Positions 43,070 to 50,956 of a DNA stretch of 64,000 bases are shown piece by piece. Source of the stretch: JAXLQL01 sp046331625 (lineage in GTDB: Bacteria; Acidobacteriota; Terriglobia; Bryobacterales; Bryobacteraceae); contig JAXLQL010000015.1 in the NCBI GenBank assembly GCA_046331625.1, forward strand, positions 123,948-187,947. Reading direction: 5' to 3'. The notes beneath the pieces were generated by a model. It had not been told where the DNA came from. It was given only the letters and a program-made list of their open reading frames with translations, and ran no database searches. The translations under genes were made by a program, and so were the position numbers. Position 1 is the stretch's first letter; each line of letters starts with the position of its first letter.

Positions 43070-45623
43070 AGATCGCCCGGATCGCCTTCCTCACTTCGCC
43101 CCGCAACTCCCGAGCATCGCGCCCCGCCGGCGCGAGTTTTTCCGACACTCGGAAGAACAGCTTGTTGCGGATGATCTGCATCCCGAAAGGCAACAGGGGA
43201 GCACCGGTGGCGATGGCTGCTTCGAACGCGCTCATGCGATATCGCGATCGCAACACCGGCGTGCCCAGTGGCGAATCCGGCAGCACCACCAGCGCCTCTT
43301 TGTCGCGCAGAGCGCGCTCCATTTGCTCGCGCGTGCGGACCACTTGCGGCCGCAGCAGCCGCGCCGCCCAATCCGGCAATCCGAGCAACGTCTCTTCACC
43401 CGCCAGCCGGTACTCGCCTTCCACGAGCGAAGCGATCGAAAGCGCGTCCATCTGCGTGCACCGGTGCGAGACGATCACCACCGGACCGCGCATCTGCGTC
43501 CCTTCGCGCATCGGCCGCCGGCCGAGAATCGAGAGCACGGCCGGCGCTGACGCTCCAGCAGCCGCAGCCGCACGCGCCGTGGCCGTGCGAGCTGTTGCCG
43601 CCAATCCGCGCACCACCCGCACAGCCGCATTGCTTCCCAACGGACCCGCGTTCTCCCACCACAGCCCCGCCATCTGCACGCCCGGAGGCGAAGCTTCGAG
43701 TCCCAGTTCGCCGTTCGCGAACATGCGCCCTGCCTCGATGCGCCGGAGCTTGCGATTCGCCGTGCGCGGTAGAGTCCCCGGCGCGATGATTCGAACCAGC
43801 GCCGGGCTCTGTCCCGCCGAACGGCGCACTGCTTCCTCGATACTCGCGATCACACGTGCACGCCCGGTCTCGCTCTCGGCGCCGCTCTCGGCGATCACGG
43901 TGAGCCGCTCAGTGCCCGCCGCTTGATCGCTCACTCCGACCACGGCCGCGGCCTTGACCCCGGGTACTTCGAGAATCGCGTGCTCGATCGGTTCGGGCGA
44001 AGTGACGCGGCCTTCGATCACCAACACGTCTTTCGCGCGCCCGGCGAAGAAGATTTCACCGGCTTGCAGGAAGGCGAGATCGCCGGTGTCGGTCCATTCT
44101 TCGGCGGCCCAGGGCTTCTCGTTGACGTATCCGGCGGCGCGCGCGGTCCCGCGGAAGAGGAGCCGGCCGATCTCGCTGCCCGCTTCCGCATCGATGCGAA
44201 CTTCGACACCCTCGATCGGCTTGCCCACCGAGAGAAAGCCGCGAGCGCTGGCCGCGGCGCGGCCGGGCTCCATCATCGCGAGAGCTACTCCGTTCTCCGA
44301 CAGACCGTAGGCCGGCGTCATCGCTTCGGATCGGAATCCGAGCGGCGCAAATCGTTCACTGAAACGCTTCACCGTATCTGCCAGCACCGTCTCGCCAGCG
44401 TTGACTGCTACGCGCCACGACGAGAGATCGATGCCTTCGAGCGTCCACATCGGGATGCGGCGCGTGCAGAGCTCGTAGGCGAAGTTCGGCGCGGCGGATA
44501 GAGTGCCACGCGAGTCATGGATCGCCCACAGCCAACTCTCCGGGCGCTCGAGGAAGTCTGCGGGCGAAAGGAGCGTCAACGGCGTGCCGTGATAGAGGCT
44601 GAACAGCCAGCATCCTACGAGGCCGAGGTCGCTTGCCAGCGGAAGCCAGCTCACTACGGCGTCATCCGATCGAACTCCGATCGCCTTGCCGATCGCGCGA
44701 ATGTTCGCGAGCAGTTGCTCGTGCCGCAGCATGACGCCTTTGGGTTCGCCGGTGGTGCCCGAAGTGTATTGGATCAGAGCGATCTCAGAGGGGTCGGGAA
44801 AGCGTGCCGAGGTGTGTGTGCCGAGTTCGCGTAGTTCGGCCACCGTAGTCGACTCGATGAGTGTCGGCACGTTGATGCGCAGCAAGCGTGTCACCGCGGC
44901 TGCTTCGCCGAACGTGATGAGGAAGCGAATGCCCGCGTCGCGCAGCGTGCGTGTCTGCTGCCGCACGTACTCACCGATCGCGTCGAGATCATGGGGCGGA
45001 TACACCGGAACGGGCGTGCCTCCGGCGAGGATCACGCCGAAGAAGGCCTCGAAGAAATCGCTGCCCGAGGCGAGCAGAATCGCCACCGTGTCGTTCCGGA
45101 CCAGCCCGAGCGAGATCAGCCCTCGCGCCACTCGCGTGGAAGCTTGCAGCAGTTGATCGGCGGTTACGCCGCGTCCGGATCCGCCTTCGAGCACATGTGC
45201 GTGGACGCGGCCGTGTCCCGCGTCGGCGTGCCACTCGAGCACTTCGATGAGATTGCGTGCGTTGGCGGGAGCGGCGGCGGCAACTCCCGATGGCGGAGCG
45301 ATGCGATATGCGGACTTCGCCGATGCCTTCTCGTTGCCCTCGCGAATCGCCTTGGCCCACGCGTTCGCTGTGTCGGCGGTCTCGGCGATCTCGTCGGGGA
45401 TTTCGATCTCGAGCCGCGCTTCGCAGCGCACCACGACTTCGACGAGGTCAAGACTCGAGAGGCCGAGTTCATGTTGGAAGCTCGATTTCGGGGTCGCCGA
45501 TTCGGCCGTCTTGCCGCGGCCTTGCTCGACGAGCAGTTCGCGGACGACGCTGACGATCTGCGCTTCCAAAGGTAGCGGGGCCGAACTCCGGGCGGGCTTG
45601 GGAGAGGCCGTCTGCGTGGACAT
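43062..45623 (-). CDS. Acyl carrier protein / acyl-AMP ligase / acyltransferase-like fusion protein
   Basis: An 853-residue three-part protein. Residues about 20-95 are an ACP-like domain with the phosphopantetheine Ser S57 (LGLSSLDLVEVV). Residues about 125-640 are an ANL-superfamily ligase close to fatty acyl-AMP ligases (IQYTSGTTGEPKGVML, YGLSENGVA, WTDTGDLAFL). Residues about 690-853 resemble a PlsC-type acyltransferase (VVIVSHRCTQMDALS, VLPDSPLG), but the H-x4-D motif has one extra residue, so it may be inactive. It would activate a fatty acid, load it onto the fused ACP and deliver it to downstream enzymes. It is the first gene of the operon running to 39912. Confidence 0.85.
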   Translation of the reverse strand: MSTQTASPKPARSSAPLPLEAQIVSVVRELLVEQGRGKTAESATPKSSFQHELGLSSLDLVEVVVRCEARLEIEIPDEIAETADTANAWAKAIREGNEKASAKSAYRIAPPSGVAAAAPANARNLIEVLEWHADAGHGRVHAHVLEGGSGRGVTADQLLQASTRVARGLISLGLVRNDTVAILLASGSDFFEAFFGVILAGGTPVPVYPPHDLDAIGEYVRQQTRTLRDAGIRFLITFGEAAAVTRLLRINVPTLIESTTVAELRELGTHTSARFPDPSEIALIQYTSGTTGEPKGVMLRHEQLLANIRAIGKAIGVRSDDAVVSWLPLASDLGLVGCWLFSLYHGTPLTLLSPADFLERPESWLWAIHDSRGTLSAAPNFAYELCTRRIPMWTLEGIDLSSWRVAVNAGETVLADTVKRFSERFAPLGFRSEAMTPAYGLSENGVALAMMEPGRAAASARGFLSVGKPIEGVEVRIDAEAGSEIGRLLFRGTARAAGYVNEKPWAAEEWTDTGDLAFLQAGEIFFAGRAKDVLVIEGRVTSPEPIEHAILEVPGVKAAAVVGVSDQAAGTERLTVIAESGAESETGRARVIASIEEAVRRSAGQSPALVRIIAPGTLPRTANRKLRRIEAGRMFANGELGLEASPPGVQMAGLWWENAGPLGSNAAVRVVRGLAATARTATARAAAAAGASAPAVLSILGRRPMREGTQMRGPVVIVSHRCTQMDALSIASLVEGEYRLAGEETLLGLPDWAARLLRPQVVRTREQMERALRDKEALVVLPDSPLGTPVLRSRYRMSAFEAAIATGAPLLPFGMQIIRNKLFFRVSEKLAPAGRDARELRGEVRKAIRAIYA

Positions 45624-45721
45624 CTGGCGAATCTTACATTTTAGCGGTCCGGTGGCGAGGGGAGTGTGGGCGACGATCAGGGCGAGTGGCGCGGCGGAGT
45701 TTGGAGGCGTAAGCTGAAGTC

Positions 45722-46114
45722 GTGAGCCAAACTAATCAACCAACAGATGCCGGCGTGGTCATCAGCGCCGAGGGGGTGTTTGTTCCGGCATCCTTGTTCG
45801 GTACATCGGACTCGCTTCGCGCTGAAGTTCGCGAGGGATCCCGCGGGACCGAGGTCGTGGTTTATTCGAAGCCCGAGGCTAGCCGCGATGGCTTTTGGCC
45901 CGGCGAACGGGAACAACTCGAACTGGAGATGAAGTGGCTGCGAGAGCATCGCTCGGAGTATCGCGGGAAGTGGGTTGCCATCACCGGGGACCAACTGCTC
46001 GCTGTCGGGTCGAGTGCTTTGGAAGTCCGCGAAAAAGCACGGGCCGCCGGAGTGGCTGTACCGATGATCGAGTACATGGAGCCTGAAGGACAGTTGCCGT
46101 TTGCTGGCTGGTAG
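45722..46114 (+). CDS. DUF5678-like protein, cassette copy A
   Basis: A 130-residue protein starting at GTG. The N-terminal half (DAGVVISAEGVFVPASLF) is followed by an acidic linker and a DUF5678-like domain (MKWLREHRSEYRGKWVAITG, DQLLAVGSSALEVREKARAA). Copy B at 46581 shares the same plan and even the sequence around its GTG start. The aspartic-protease gene follows 3 bases after the stop. The family's function is unknown; in this cassette it could be substrate, inhibitor or adaptor for the protease. Confidence 0.8.
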   Translation: MSQTNQPTDAGVVISAEGVFVPASLFGTSDSLRAEVREGSRGTEVVVYSKPEASRDGFWPGEREQLELEMKWLREHRSEYRGKWVAITGDQLLAVGSSALEVREKARAAGVAVPMIEYMEPEGQLPFAGW

Positions 46115-46117
46115 CGG

Positions 46118-46525
46118 ATGCCGAACCTGGACTTTCGGAGCCGGCACTCATATCGCGATGAGGACTGAGTCGGCATCACGGTGCCGGTAATGGTGACGCA
46201 CGGAGCGAATAGCACCAGGCTCACCGCGAAGGTGGACACGGGCGCCGAGTTCTGCCTATTCAGCCGCGCCCACGCTGAGACGCTCGGCATAGTGGTCGAA
46301 TCGGGTCTGCTTTGCGAGTTACGCACTGTCAACGGATCCTTCCGGGCTTACGGACACGATGTCCGGATTCGAGTACTCGGCATCGAGTTCGATCTGATGG
46401 CATACTTCGCCGCAGATTCGAGCATCCACCGCAGCCTTCTGGGTCGCAGAGGGTGGCTCGACCGGGTCCGCATCGGTATCATCGACCACGATCAACTCCT
46501 CTACCTCAGCCACTACGACGACTGA
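46118..46525 (+). pseudogene. Retropepsin-like aspartic protease, cassette copy A, with in-frame stop
   Basis: From ATG at 46118 the frame reads MPNLDFRSRHSYRDED, then TGA (46166-46168), then VGITVPVMVTHGANSTRLTA and the catalytic VDTGAEFCLF, ending LLYLSHYDD exactly as in copy B. Copy B has MERVTFRSKHSYSSDDQGIS at the same place, so the TGA is a nonsense change. A GTG at 46181 could restart translation to give a 114-residue protein that still holds the DTG motif but lacks the first strand. Confidence 0.75.
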
Positions 46526-46580
46526 TCCTCGACGCCGCCACCAAGTGGCGTAGCGGCGCATGGAAAGCTAAGCTGGAGTC

Positions 46581-46985
46581 GTGAGCCAAACCAAACAAAC
46601 TGCCGGCGCAGGTGTCGTCATCAGCGCTGAAGGTGTGTTTGTTCCGGCATCGCTCTTCGATGCGCCAGACTCCCTTCGCGCTGAAGTCCGCAATGGATCG
46701 AGCGGGACTGAGGTCGTGGTGTCCTCTCGTCCCTCCCCGGCCCAGGCCACCGAAAATCAACGGGACGCGGGCCATCGGGCTAGCCATGACTGGCCCGAGA
46801 TGAAATGGCTTCAAGAGCATCGCCTCGAGTATCAGGGCAAGTGGGTCGCCATCCACGGTGATCAGTTGATCGCTGCGGGTCCGGATGCCGCCGAAGTTTT
46901 TCGCAAGGCGCACGAAGCCGGAATCGATGTCCCGTTCGTCGAATACATCGAAGTTGAGCCGCAACTCCCGTATATGGGATGGTAA
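46581..46985 (+). CDS. DUF5678-like protein, cassette copy B
   Basis: A 134-residue paralogue of the protein at 45722. It shares GVVISAEGVFVPASLFDAPD, MKWLQEHRLEYQGKWVAIHG and a closing YIEVEPQLPYMGW. It starts at GTG within a block (AGTCGTGAGCCAAAC) that is conserved with copy A, so the duplication included the translation start region. The intact protease gene begins 6 bases downstream. Confidence 0.8.
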   Translation: MSQTKQTAGAGVVISAEGVFVPASLFDAPDSLRAEVRNGSSGTEVVVSSRPSPAQATENQRDAGHRASHDWPEMKWLQEHRLEYQGKWVAIHGDQLIAAGPDAAEVFRKAHEAGIDVPFVEYIEVEPQLPYMGW

Positions 46986-46991
46986 GCACGG

Positions 46992-47402
46992 ATGGAGCGC
47001 GTTACCTTCCGTTCAAAACACTCGTATAGCAGCGATGATCAGGGGATCAGCGTTCCGATCCGCCTGTACTACGGCAGTCGCGGCACGGAGCTCTCAGTCA
47101 AGGTCGACACTGGATCAGCTCACTGTCTGTTCAAACGAGAGTACGCACTCGAGTTGAACATCCCCATCGAGCACGGCGAGCCCTTGAAAATGGCATCACT
47201 GGTCGGCGACCCGATCCTCATGTATGGCCACGACGTCATCCTCCGCGTGCTCGACATCGATTTCCACGTCACCGCATACTTCCCGGGTCATCACCACAAC
47301 ATCCGCCGGAACGTCCTCGGCCGCGGCGGTTGGCTCACGCAAGCGCGCCTCGGCATCGTCGACCACGACCAACTCCTCTACCTCAGCCATTACGACGACT
47401 GA
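46992..47402 (+). CDS. Retropepsin-like aspartic protease, cassette copy B
   Basis: A 136-residue single-domain aspartic protease of the retropepsin-like class (clan AA). The catalytic motif is VDTGSAHCLF, followed by a GHDVILRVLDIDFHVTAYF strand region and the closing LGRGGWL...IVDHDQLLYLSHYDD. At this size it must dimerise to form an active site. No signal peptide or membrane helix is seen, so it acts in the cytoplasm. The partner gene upstream suggests a dedicated substrate or regulator. Confidence 0.85.
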   Translation: MERVTFRSKHSYSSDDQGISVPIRLYYGSRGTELSVKVDTGSAHCLFKREYALELNIPIEHGEPLKMASLVGDPILMYGHDVILRVLDIDFHVTAYFPGHHHNIRRNVLGRGGWLTQARLGIVDHDQLLYLSHYDD

Positions 47403-47405
47403 CCT

Positions 47406-48914
47406 TCAGATCTTGAACGACCGCCCCTTGTTCTCGCCTTCGACCCACTTCTGAATCCCCGCCAGTTCGTGCTCCACCCAGTAGCGCCGCCAGTCGATCT
47501 TCTCCGGATACCACGGCAGCTTCGCCTGATCCTCAGGCCGCAACATCGCTGTCGCCGTGCGGATATTCTCCGACTCGAAGATGAACCGGTTGTCGTACAT
47601 GAACGGTTGATACAGGTCGAGCGCCTGCTCGCGGATGTTCACCTGCCGCGTCAACATGCGCAGGTTCGTCGCGTATTTGCTCAAGCGCTGATGGAACGGC
47701 AGTCCCCGCTTCTGCGCGAAGCTTTTCAGCCGGCTCGTCAACTCGTGCATCCGGTTCAGCCGCCGCACCAGCCGCGTGCCGCGAGCGCGCGATTCGGCGG
47801 GAGTCAACGAATGAACGCGCGCCGGGAGCCACTTGCCGCTCTGCCTCCGGTACTCGCGATAGATCCAGCGAATGATGCTTCTGAAAAAAACAGGATTGCG
47901 GTCCGCTGTTCCGAGGTTGTACACCGGAAATCCCTTGCCCGCGAGCAACAGTGCGGCCGCCGTCAGCGTTGCCTGGCACACCTGATCCACCGGCACCAGT
48001 TCCATCGCGGACTGCTCTCGCAGCGGCCAATGGCGCAGTCCGCTCATCGCCATCATCACCAGCGGAGCGGCGGTGCGCCCGCCTTCCACCCAACCCACGA
48101 ACGGAAATTCGAGCGATGCCTCCACGATGGCTGGCCGCACGATGGTCCACTCGAGATCCGTTTGTGACGCGATCAACTGCTCGCCCAGGCTCTTCGAGTA
48201 CGTGTACGTGTTCACCCAGCCCCACTGCGCTGCTCGCTGCACGCCGAGATCGGCCAGCTTCTGCCGCGTCTCCTTGAGGTCCTGTTTGCGCGCTGCGGCC
48301 TCGGCGTACACCGCCCGGACCCGCTCGCGCATGTAGCGGATCTCGTCTTCGGCGCGAAAGCTCTGGTCGGCGTGGCTCTTGCGGCGCGGATAAAATCCCA
48401 CGATCGGTTCGTCTTCTTCCACCAGCCCGTCGGCCTCGCCGCAAACGAAGCATGTGGAGACGTGCACCAGCTTCGCGCCCAAGGCCCGAGCCAGCCCGAT
48501 CACGTTCTCGGCCCCATCCACATTCGACTTGAATGACTCATCCACCGGCGGCGTGAACTCCACCAGCCCCGCGATGTTCAGGATCAGCTTCACTCGCCCT
48601 TTCAGCGATTCGATGGTCTCTGCCGGGAGCCCGAACGACGCTTCGCCAATGTCGCCCGCGTGCATCGTCAGCCTTTCGGAAATGGTCCTCGGATCCGTAC
48701 TGTCGACGATTTGTTTCAAACAAGGCGAGCTCAGCACGTCACGCTCGAAGCGCTCCCGCGGCGAGACCCCGCGCTTGGCCCGCATCACGATGTGCAAATG
48801 CTTGAAATCGGGGAACCGGGCCAGAAACAGGCCCAGGATGACCTTGCCGACGAAACCGTTGGCGCCGGTCAGCAGAATTTCGTTTTCACGGAAGGCAGCG
48901 GTGGCGTCGATCAA
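47406..48914 (-). CDS. Fatty acyl-CoA reductase-like SDR
   Basis: A 502-residue protein of the NAD_binding_4 (FAR/male-sterility) group of extended SDRs. LLTGANGFVGKVILGLFLAR is the cofactor motif (TGANGFVGK at 16-24). HVSTCFVCGE and the YTYSKSLGEQ Tyr/Lys pair follow, then VRPAIVEASLEFPFVGW, a family signature. The C-terminal 150 residues form the FAR_C-like extension. It would reduce acyl-CoA or acyl-ACP to aldehyde or alcohol, the alkyl donor for ether lipids or waxes. The start is a TTG; no ATG or GTG lies between it and the in-frame stop at 48945. Confidence 0.85.
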   Translation of the reverse strand: MIDATAAFRENEILLTGANGFVGKVILGLFLARFPDFKHLHIVMRAKRGVSPRERFERDVLSSPCLKQIVDSTDPRTISERLTMHAGDIGEASFGLPAETIESLKGRVKLILNIAGLVEFTPPVDESFKSNVDGAENVIGLARALGAKLVHVSTCFVCGEADGLVEEDEPIVGFYPRRKSHADQSFRAEDEIRYMRERVRAVYAEAAARKQDLKETRQKLADLGVQRAAQWGWVNTYTYSKSLGEQLIASQTDLEWTIVRPAIVEASLEFPFVGWVEGGRTAAPLVMMAMSGLRHWPLREQSAMELVPVDQVCQATLTAAALLLAGKGFPVYNLGTADRNPVFFRSIIRWIYREYRRQSGKWLPARVHSLTPAESRARGTRLVRRLNRMHELTSRLKSFAQKRGLPFHQRLSKYATNLRMLTRQVNIREQALDLYQPFMYDNRFIFESENIRTATAMLRPEDQAKLPWYPEKIDWRRYWVEHELAGIQKWVEGENKGRSFKI

Positions 48915-48954
48915 ACTAGTAAACTGAGAGGAACTCTTTTCAGGCTAATCAGGC

Positions 48955-49731
48955 GTGCGCCGTAAAGTCAACATCGCTCTCATTCTTCGCAACCTTTTTA
49001 TCAGCTACCCGGGGATCATCCTCGCTACCGTCGTCTTCGGAACGGCCTCGCTGGTGGCCTCGTTCTTCGCCTCCACCGGCCGCACGCAGCATCGGCTTTC
49101 GCGCCACTGGGGACGCTGGCTCATGCGCGTTTCCGGGCTCCGCCTCATCGTCGAAGGTACCGAGAACATCCATCCCGGCGGAACCTACGTCTTCGCCGCC
49201 AATCACCGCAGCTATCTCGATTCGCCGATCGTGCTGCCCGCGCTCGACTCGCAGTTTCGCTTCTTCGCCAAGAGCGACGTCTTCTATTGGCCGCTGATCG
49301 GATTCCACTTGAAGCGCGCCGGACACATGCCCGTGCACTACACCAATCCACGCGAGTCGCTCAAGAGCATGTCGGCCGCTGCGCGCGTGATCCAGCAGAA
49401 AGGGATCTCGGTGCTGCTGTTCCCCGAAGCCGAACGCACGCTCGGCGAGTTGCAGATCTTCAAAGACGGCGCGGCCTACGTGGCGATCAAAGCGGGAGTT
49501 CCCGTGGTCCCCGTCGGCATCCTCGGATCGCTCGATGCGCTCCCGATGGGCTCGCCCTGGATCCAGCCCGGCGTCATCACCATCCGCATCGGCCAGCCGA
49601 TCCCCACCATTGACCTGCTTCTCAGTGACCGCACCAAGCTTTCGCAGACCATGTGGACCCGCGTCGCCGAACTCATCGGCTACCGCGAACCCATGCGCAA
49701 CGCCAAACCCGAGGAAGTCCTGACCGCCTGA
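48955..49731 (+). CDS. PlsC-type 1-acylglycerol-phosphate acyltransferase
   Basis: A 258-residue acyltransferase with an N-terminal membrane helix (PGIILATVVFGTASLVASFF). The H-x4-D motif is NHRSYLD and the second block is LFPEAERT. It starts at GTG, 40 bases from the divergent FAR gene, so both arms may share regulation. Its TGA overlaps the next ATG by one base. Confidence 0.88.
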   Translation: MRRKVNIALILRNLFISYPGIILATVVFGTASLVASFFASTGRTQHRLSRHWGRWLMRVSGLRLIVEGTENIHPGGTYVFAANHRSYLDSPIVLPALDSQFRFFAKSDVFYWPLIGFHLKRAGHMPVHYTNPRESLKSMSAAARVIQQKGISVLLFPEAERTLGELQIFKDGAAYVAIKAGVPVVPVGILGSLDALPMGSPWIQPGVITIRIGQPIPTIDLLLSDRTKLSQTMWTRVAELIGYREPMRNAKPEEVLTA

Positions 49732-50243
49732 TGTCCGAACCAAATCCCCGGGAAATGTTTTATGTGCGGACCATCCATCCGGCCGATGGCAGGGTGGAGG
49801 AAGCCGGATTTGACCTCACGCCACAGCTCCCGCAAGGCCAGGTGGTCTGCAACCTGTTCGCCGAATTTCTTGCCGATCACCCGGGCGAGTTTCGCGAACG
49901 CCTGCCGTTCCTCAACAAAGGTGACTTCGAACTCGAATGGGCCGCCGCCGCTCGCGGCGCAGCCTTCGCAACCTTCTTCTCCGAAGGCCGCCCTGTCGGC
50001 ATGGGGATCCTACTCAGCGGGGCCGACGCGGAATCCGATCGCCAAATGGCCGAGGCGTTCCGCAATTCCGTAGTCGCGCCCATGCTCGGTGAACACGCTC
50101 CCCCGGTTGGCCAATCGAACAAGCCCGCCGTCGAGATGCTCCAGTTCGATGACCGGCCCGAACTGATCCCTACCTTGCAACTGCTCACTACCGCGCTCGC
50201 CTCGGTGTACTTTCGCGCGGTGCAGCAGATGGCGGCCCTCTGA
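49731..50243 (+). CDS. Unknown protein inside the lipid operon
   Basis: A 170-residue soluble protein without recognised domain. It begins MSEPNPREMFYVRTIHPADG and has a long helical C-terminus (LIPTLQLLTTALASVYFRAV). Single-base TGATG overlaps with the acyltransferases on either side show strict translational coupling, so it very probably works in the same pathway, for instance as a small binding protein. No catalytic motif is apparent. Confidence 0.75.
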   Translation: MSEPNPREMFYVRTIHPADGRVEEAGFDLTPQLPQGQVVCNLFAEFLADHPGEFRERLPFLNKGDFELEWAAAARGAAFATFFSEGRPVGMGILLSGADAESDRQMAEAFRNSVVAPMLGEHAPPVGQSNKPAVEMLQFDDRPELIPTLQLLTTALASVYFRAVQQMAAL

Positions 50244-50956
50244 TGCTCGACAAGATCTGGGCCGTCGGCGTCAAAGCGCCCGTCATCATCGGCACCACGA
50301 TCTTCATGGGCGCCGTCTCGGTGCTGACTTCTTTCTTTGACGCTGAAGGCCGCAAGCAGCACGCCATCTCCAAGACGTGGGCCAAAATGCTGCTCGTGGA
50401 AGCCGGCATCACCGTGCGCTTGCGCGGACTCGAGAACGTCGAACCGGGCGAGAACTACGTCTTCGTCGGAAACCACCTCAGCCTCTATGACACCCCGGTC
50501 GTGCTGGCCAACATCCCCCAGCAGTTCCTCTTCCTCGTTGCCGCCCGGTACGTAAAGCTGCCGTTCCTGGGCACCCATTTGCGCCGCAGCGGCCATTTCT
50601 CGGTGGATCAGGACGACATCCGCTCGAGCTTGAAAGTCATGACCGAAGCGGCCAAGCGCATCCAGGAAAAACATCTTTCGGTGCTTTTGTTTCCGGAAGG
50701 AAGCCGCGCCCGCGCCGAGATGGGCGAGTTCAAAGAAGGCGCCGCCTACATCGCCATCAAGTCGCAAGTCCCCGTGATTCCCTTCGCCCTGCGCGGCACC
50801 CGCGAAGTGCTGCCCGTCGGTAGCATGCACGTGCGCGGACTCCCCGTGGACTTCATCATCGGCAAGCCCATCCCCACCGCCGGGCTCACCGTCAAAGACC
50901 GCGCCAGTCTCACCGAAACCATGCGCCAACGCATTCTGGAACTCGCCGCATCATGA
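50243..50956 (+). CDS. PlsC-type 1-acylglycerol-phosphate acyltransferase
   Basis: A 237-residue paralogue of the acyltransferase at 48955, with N-terminal membrane helix, H-x4-D motif GNHLSLYDTP and LFPEGSRARAEMGEFKEGAA. It overlaps the preceding gene by one base and glpD by four. Two PlsC proteins in one operon suggest different acceptor or acyl-donor preferences. Confidence 0.9.
   Translation: MLDKIWAVGVKAPVIIGTTIFMGAVSVLTSFFDAEGRKQHAISKTWAKMLLVEAGITVRLRGLENVEPGENYVFVGNHLSLYDTPVVLANIPQQFLFLVAARYVKLPFLGTHLRRSGHFSVDQDDIRSSLKVMTEAAKRIQEKHLSVLLFPEGSRARAEMGEFKEGAAYIAIKSQVPVIPFALRGTREVLPVGSMHVRGLPVDFIIGKPIPTAGLTVKDRASLTETMRQRILELAAS

Noticed and set aside
46166..46168. TGA in the protease copy as a selenocysteine codon
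   Set aside because: The paralogue has ordinary residues there, the position is outside the active site, and no SECIS-like context or Sec machinery is visible.
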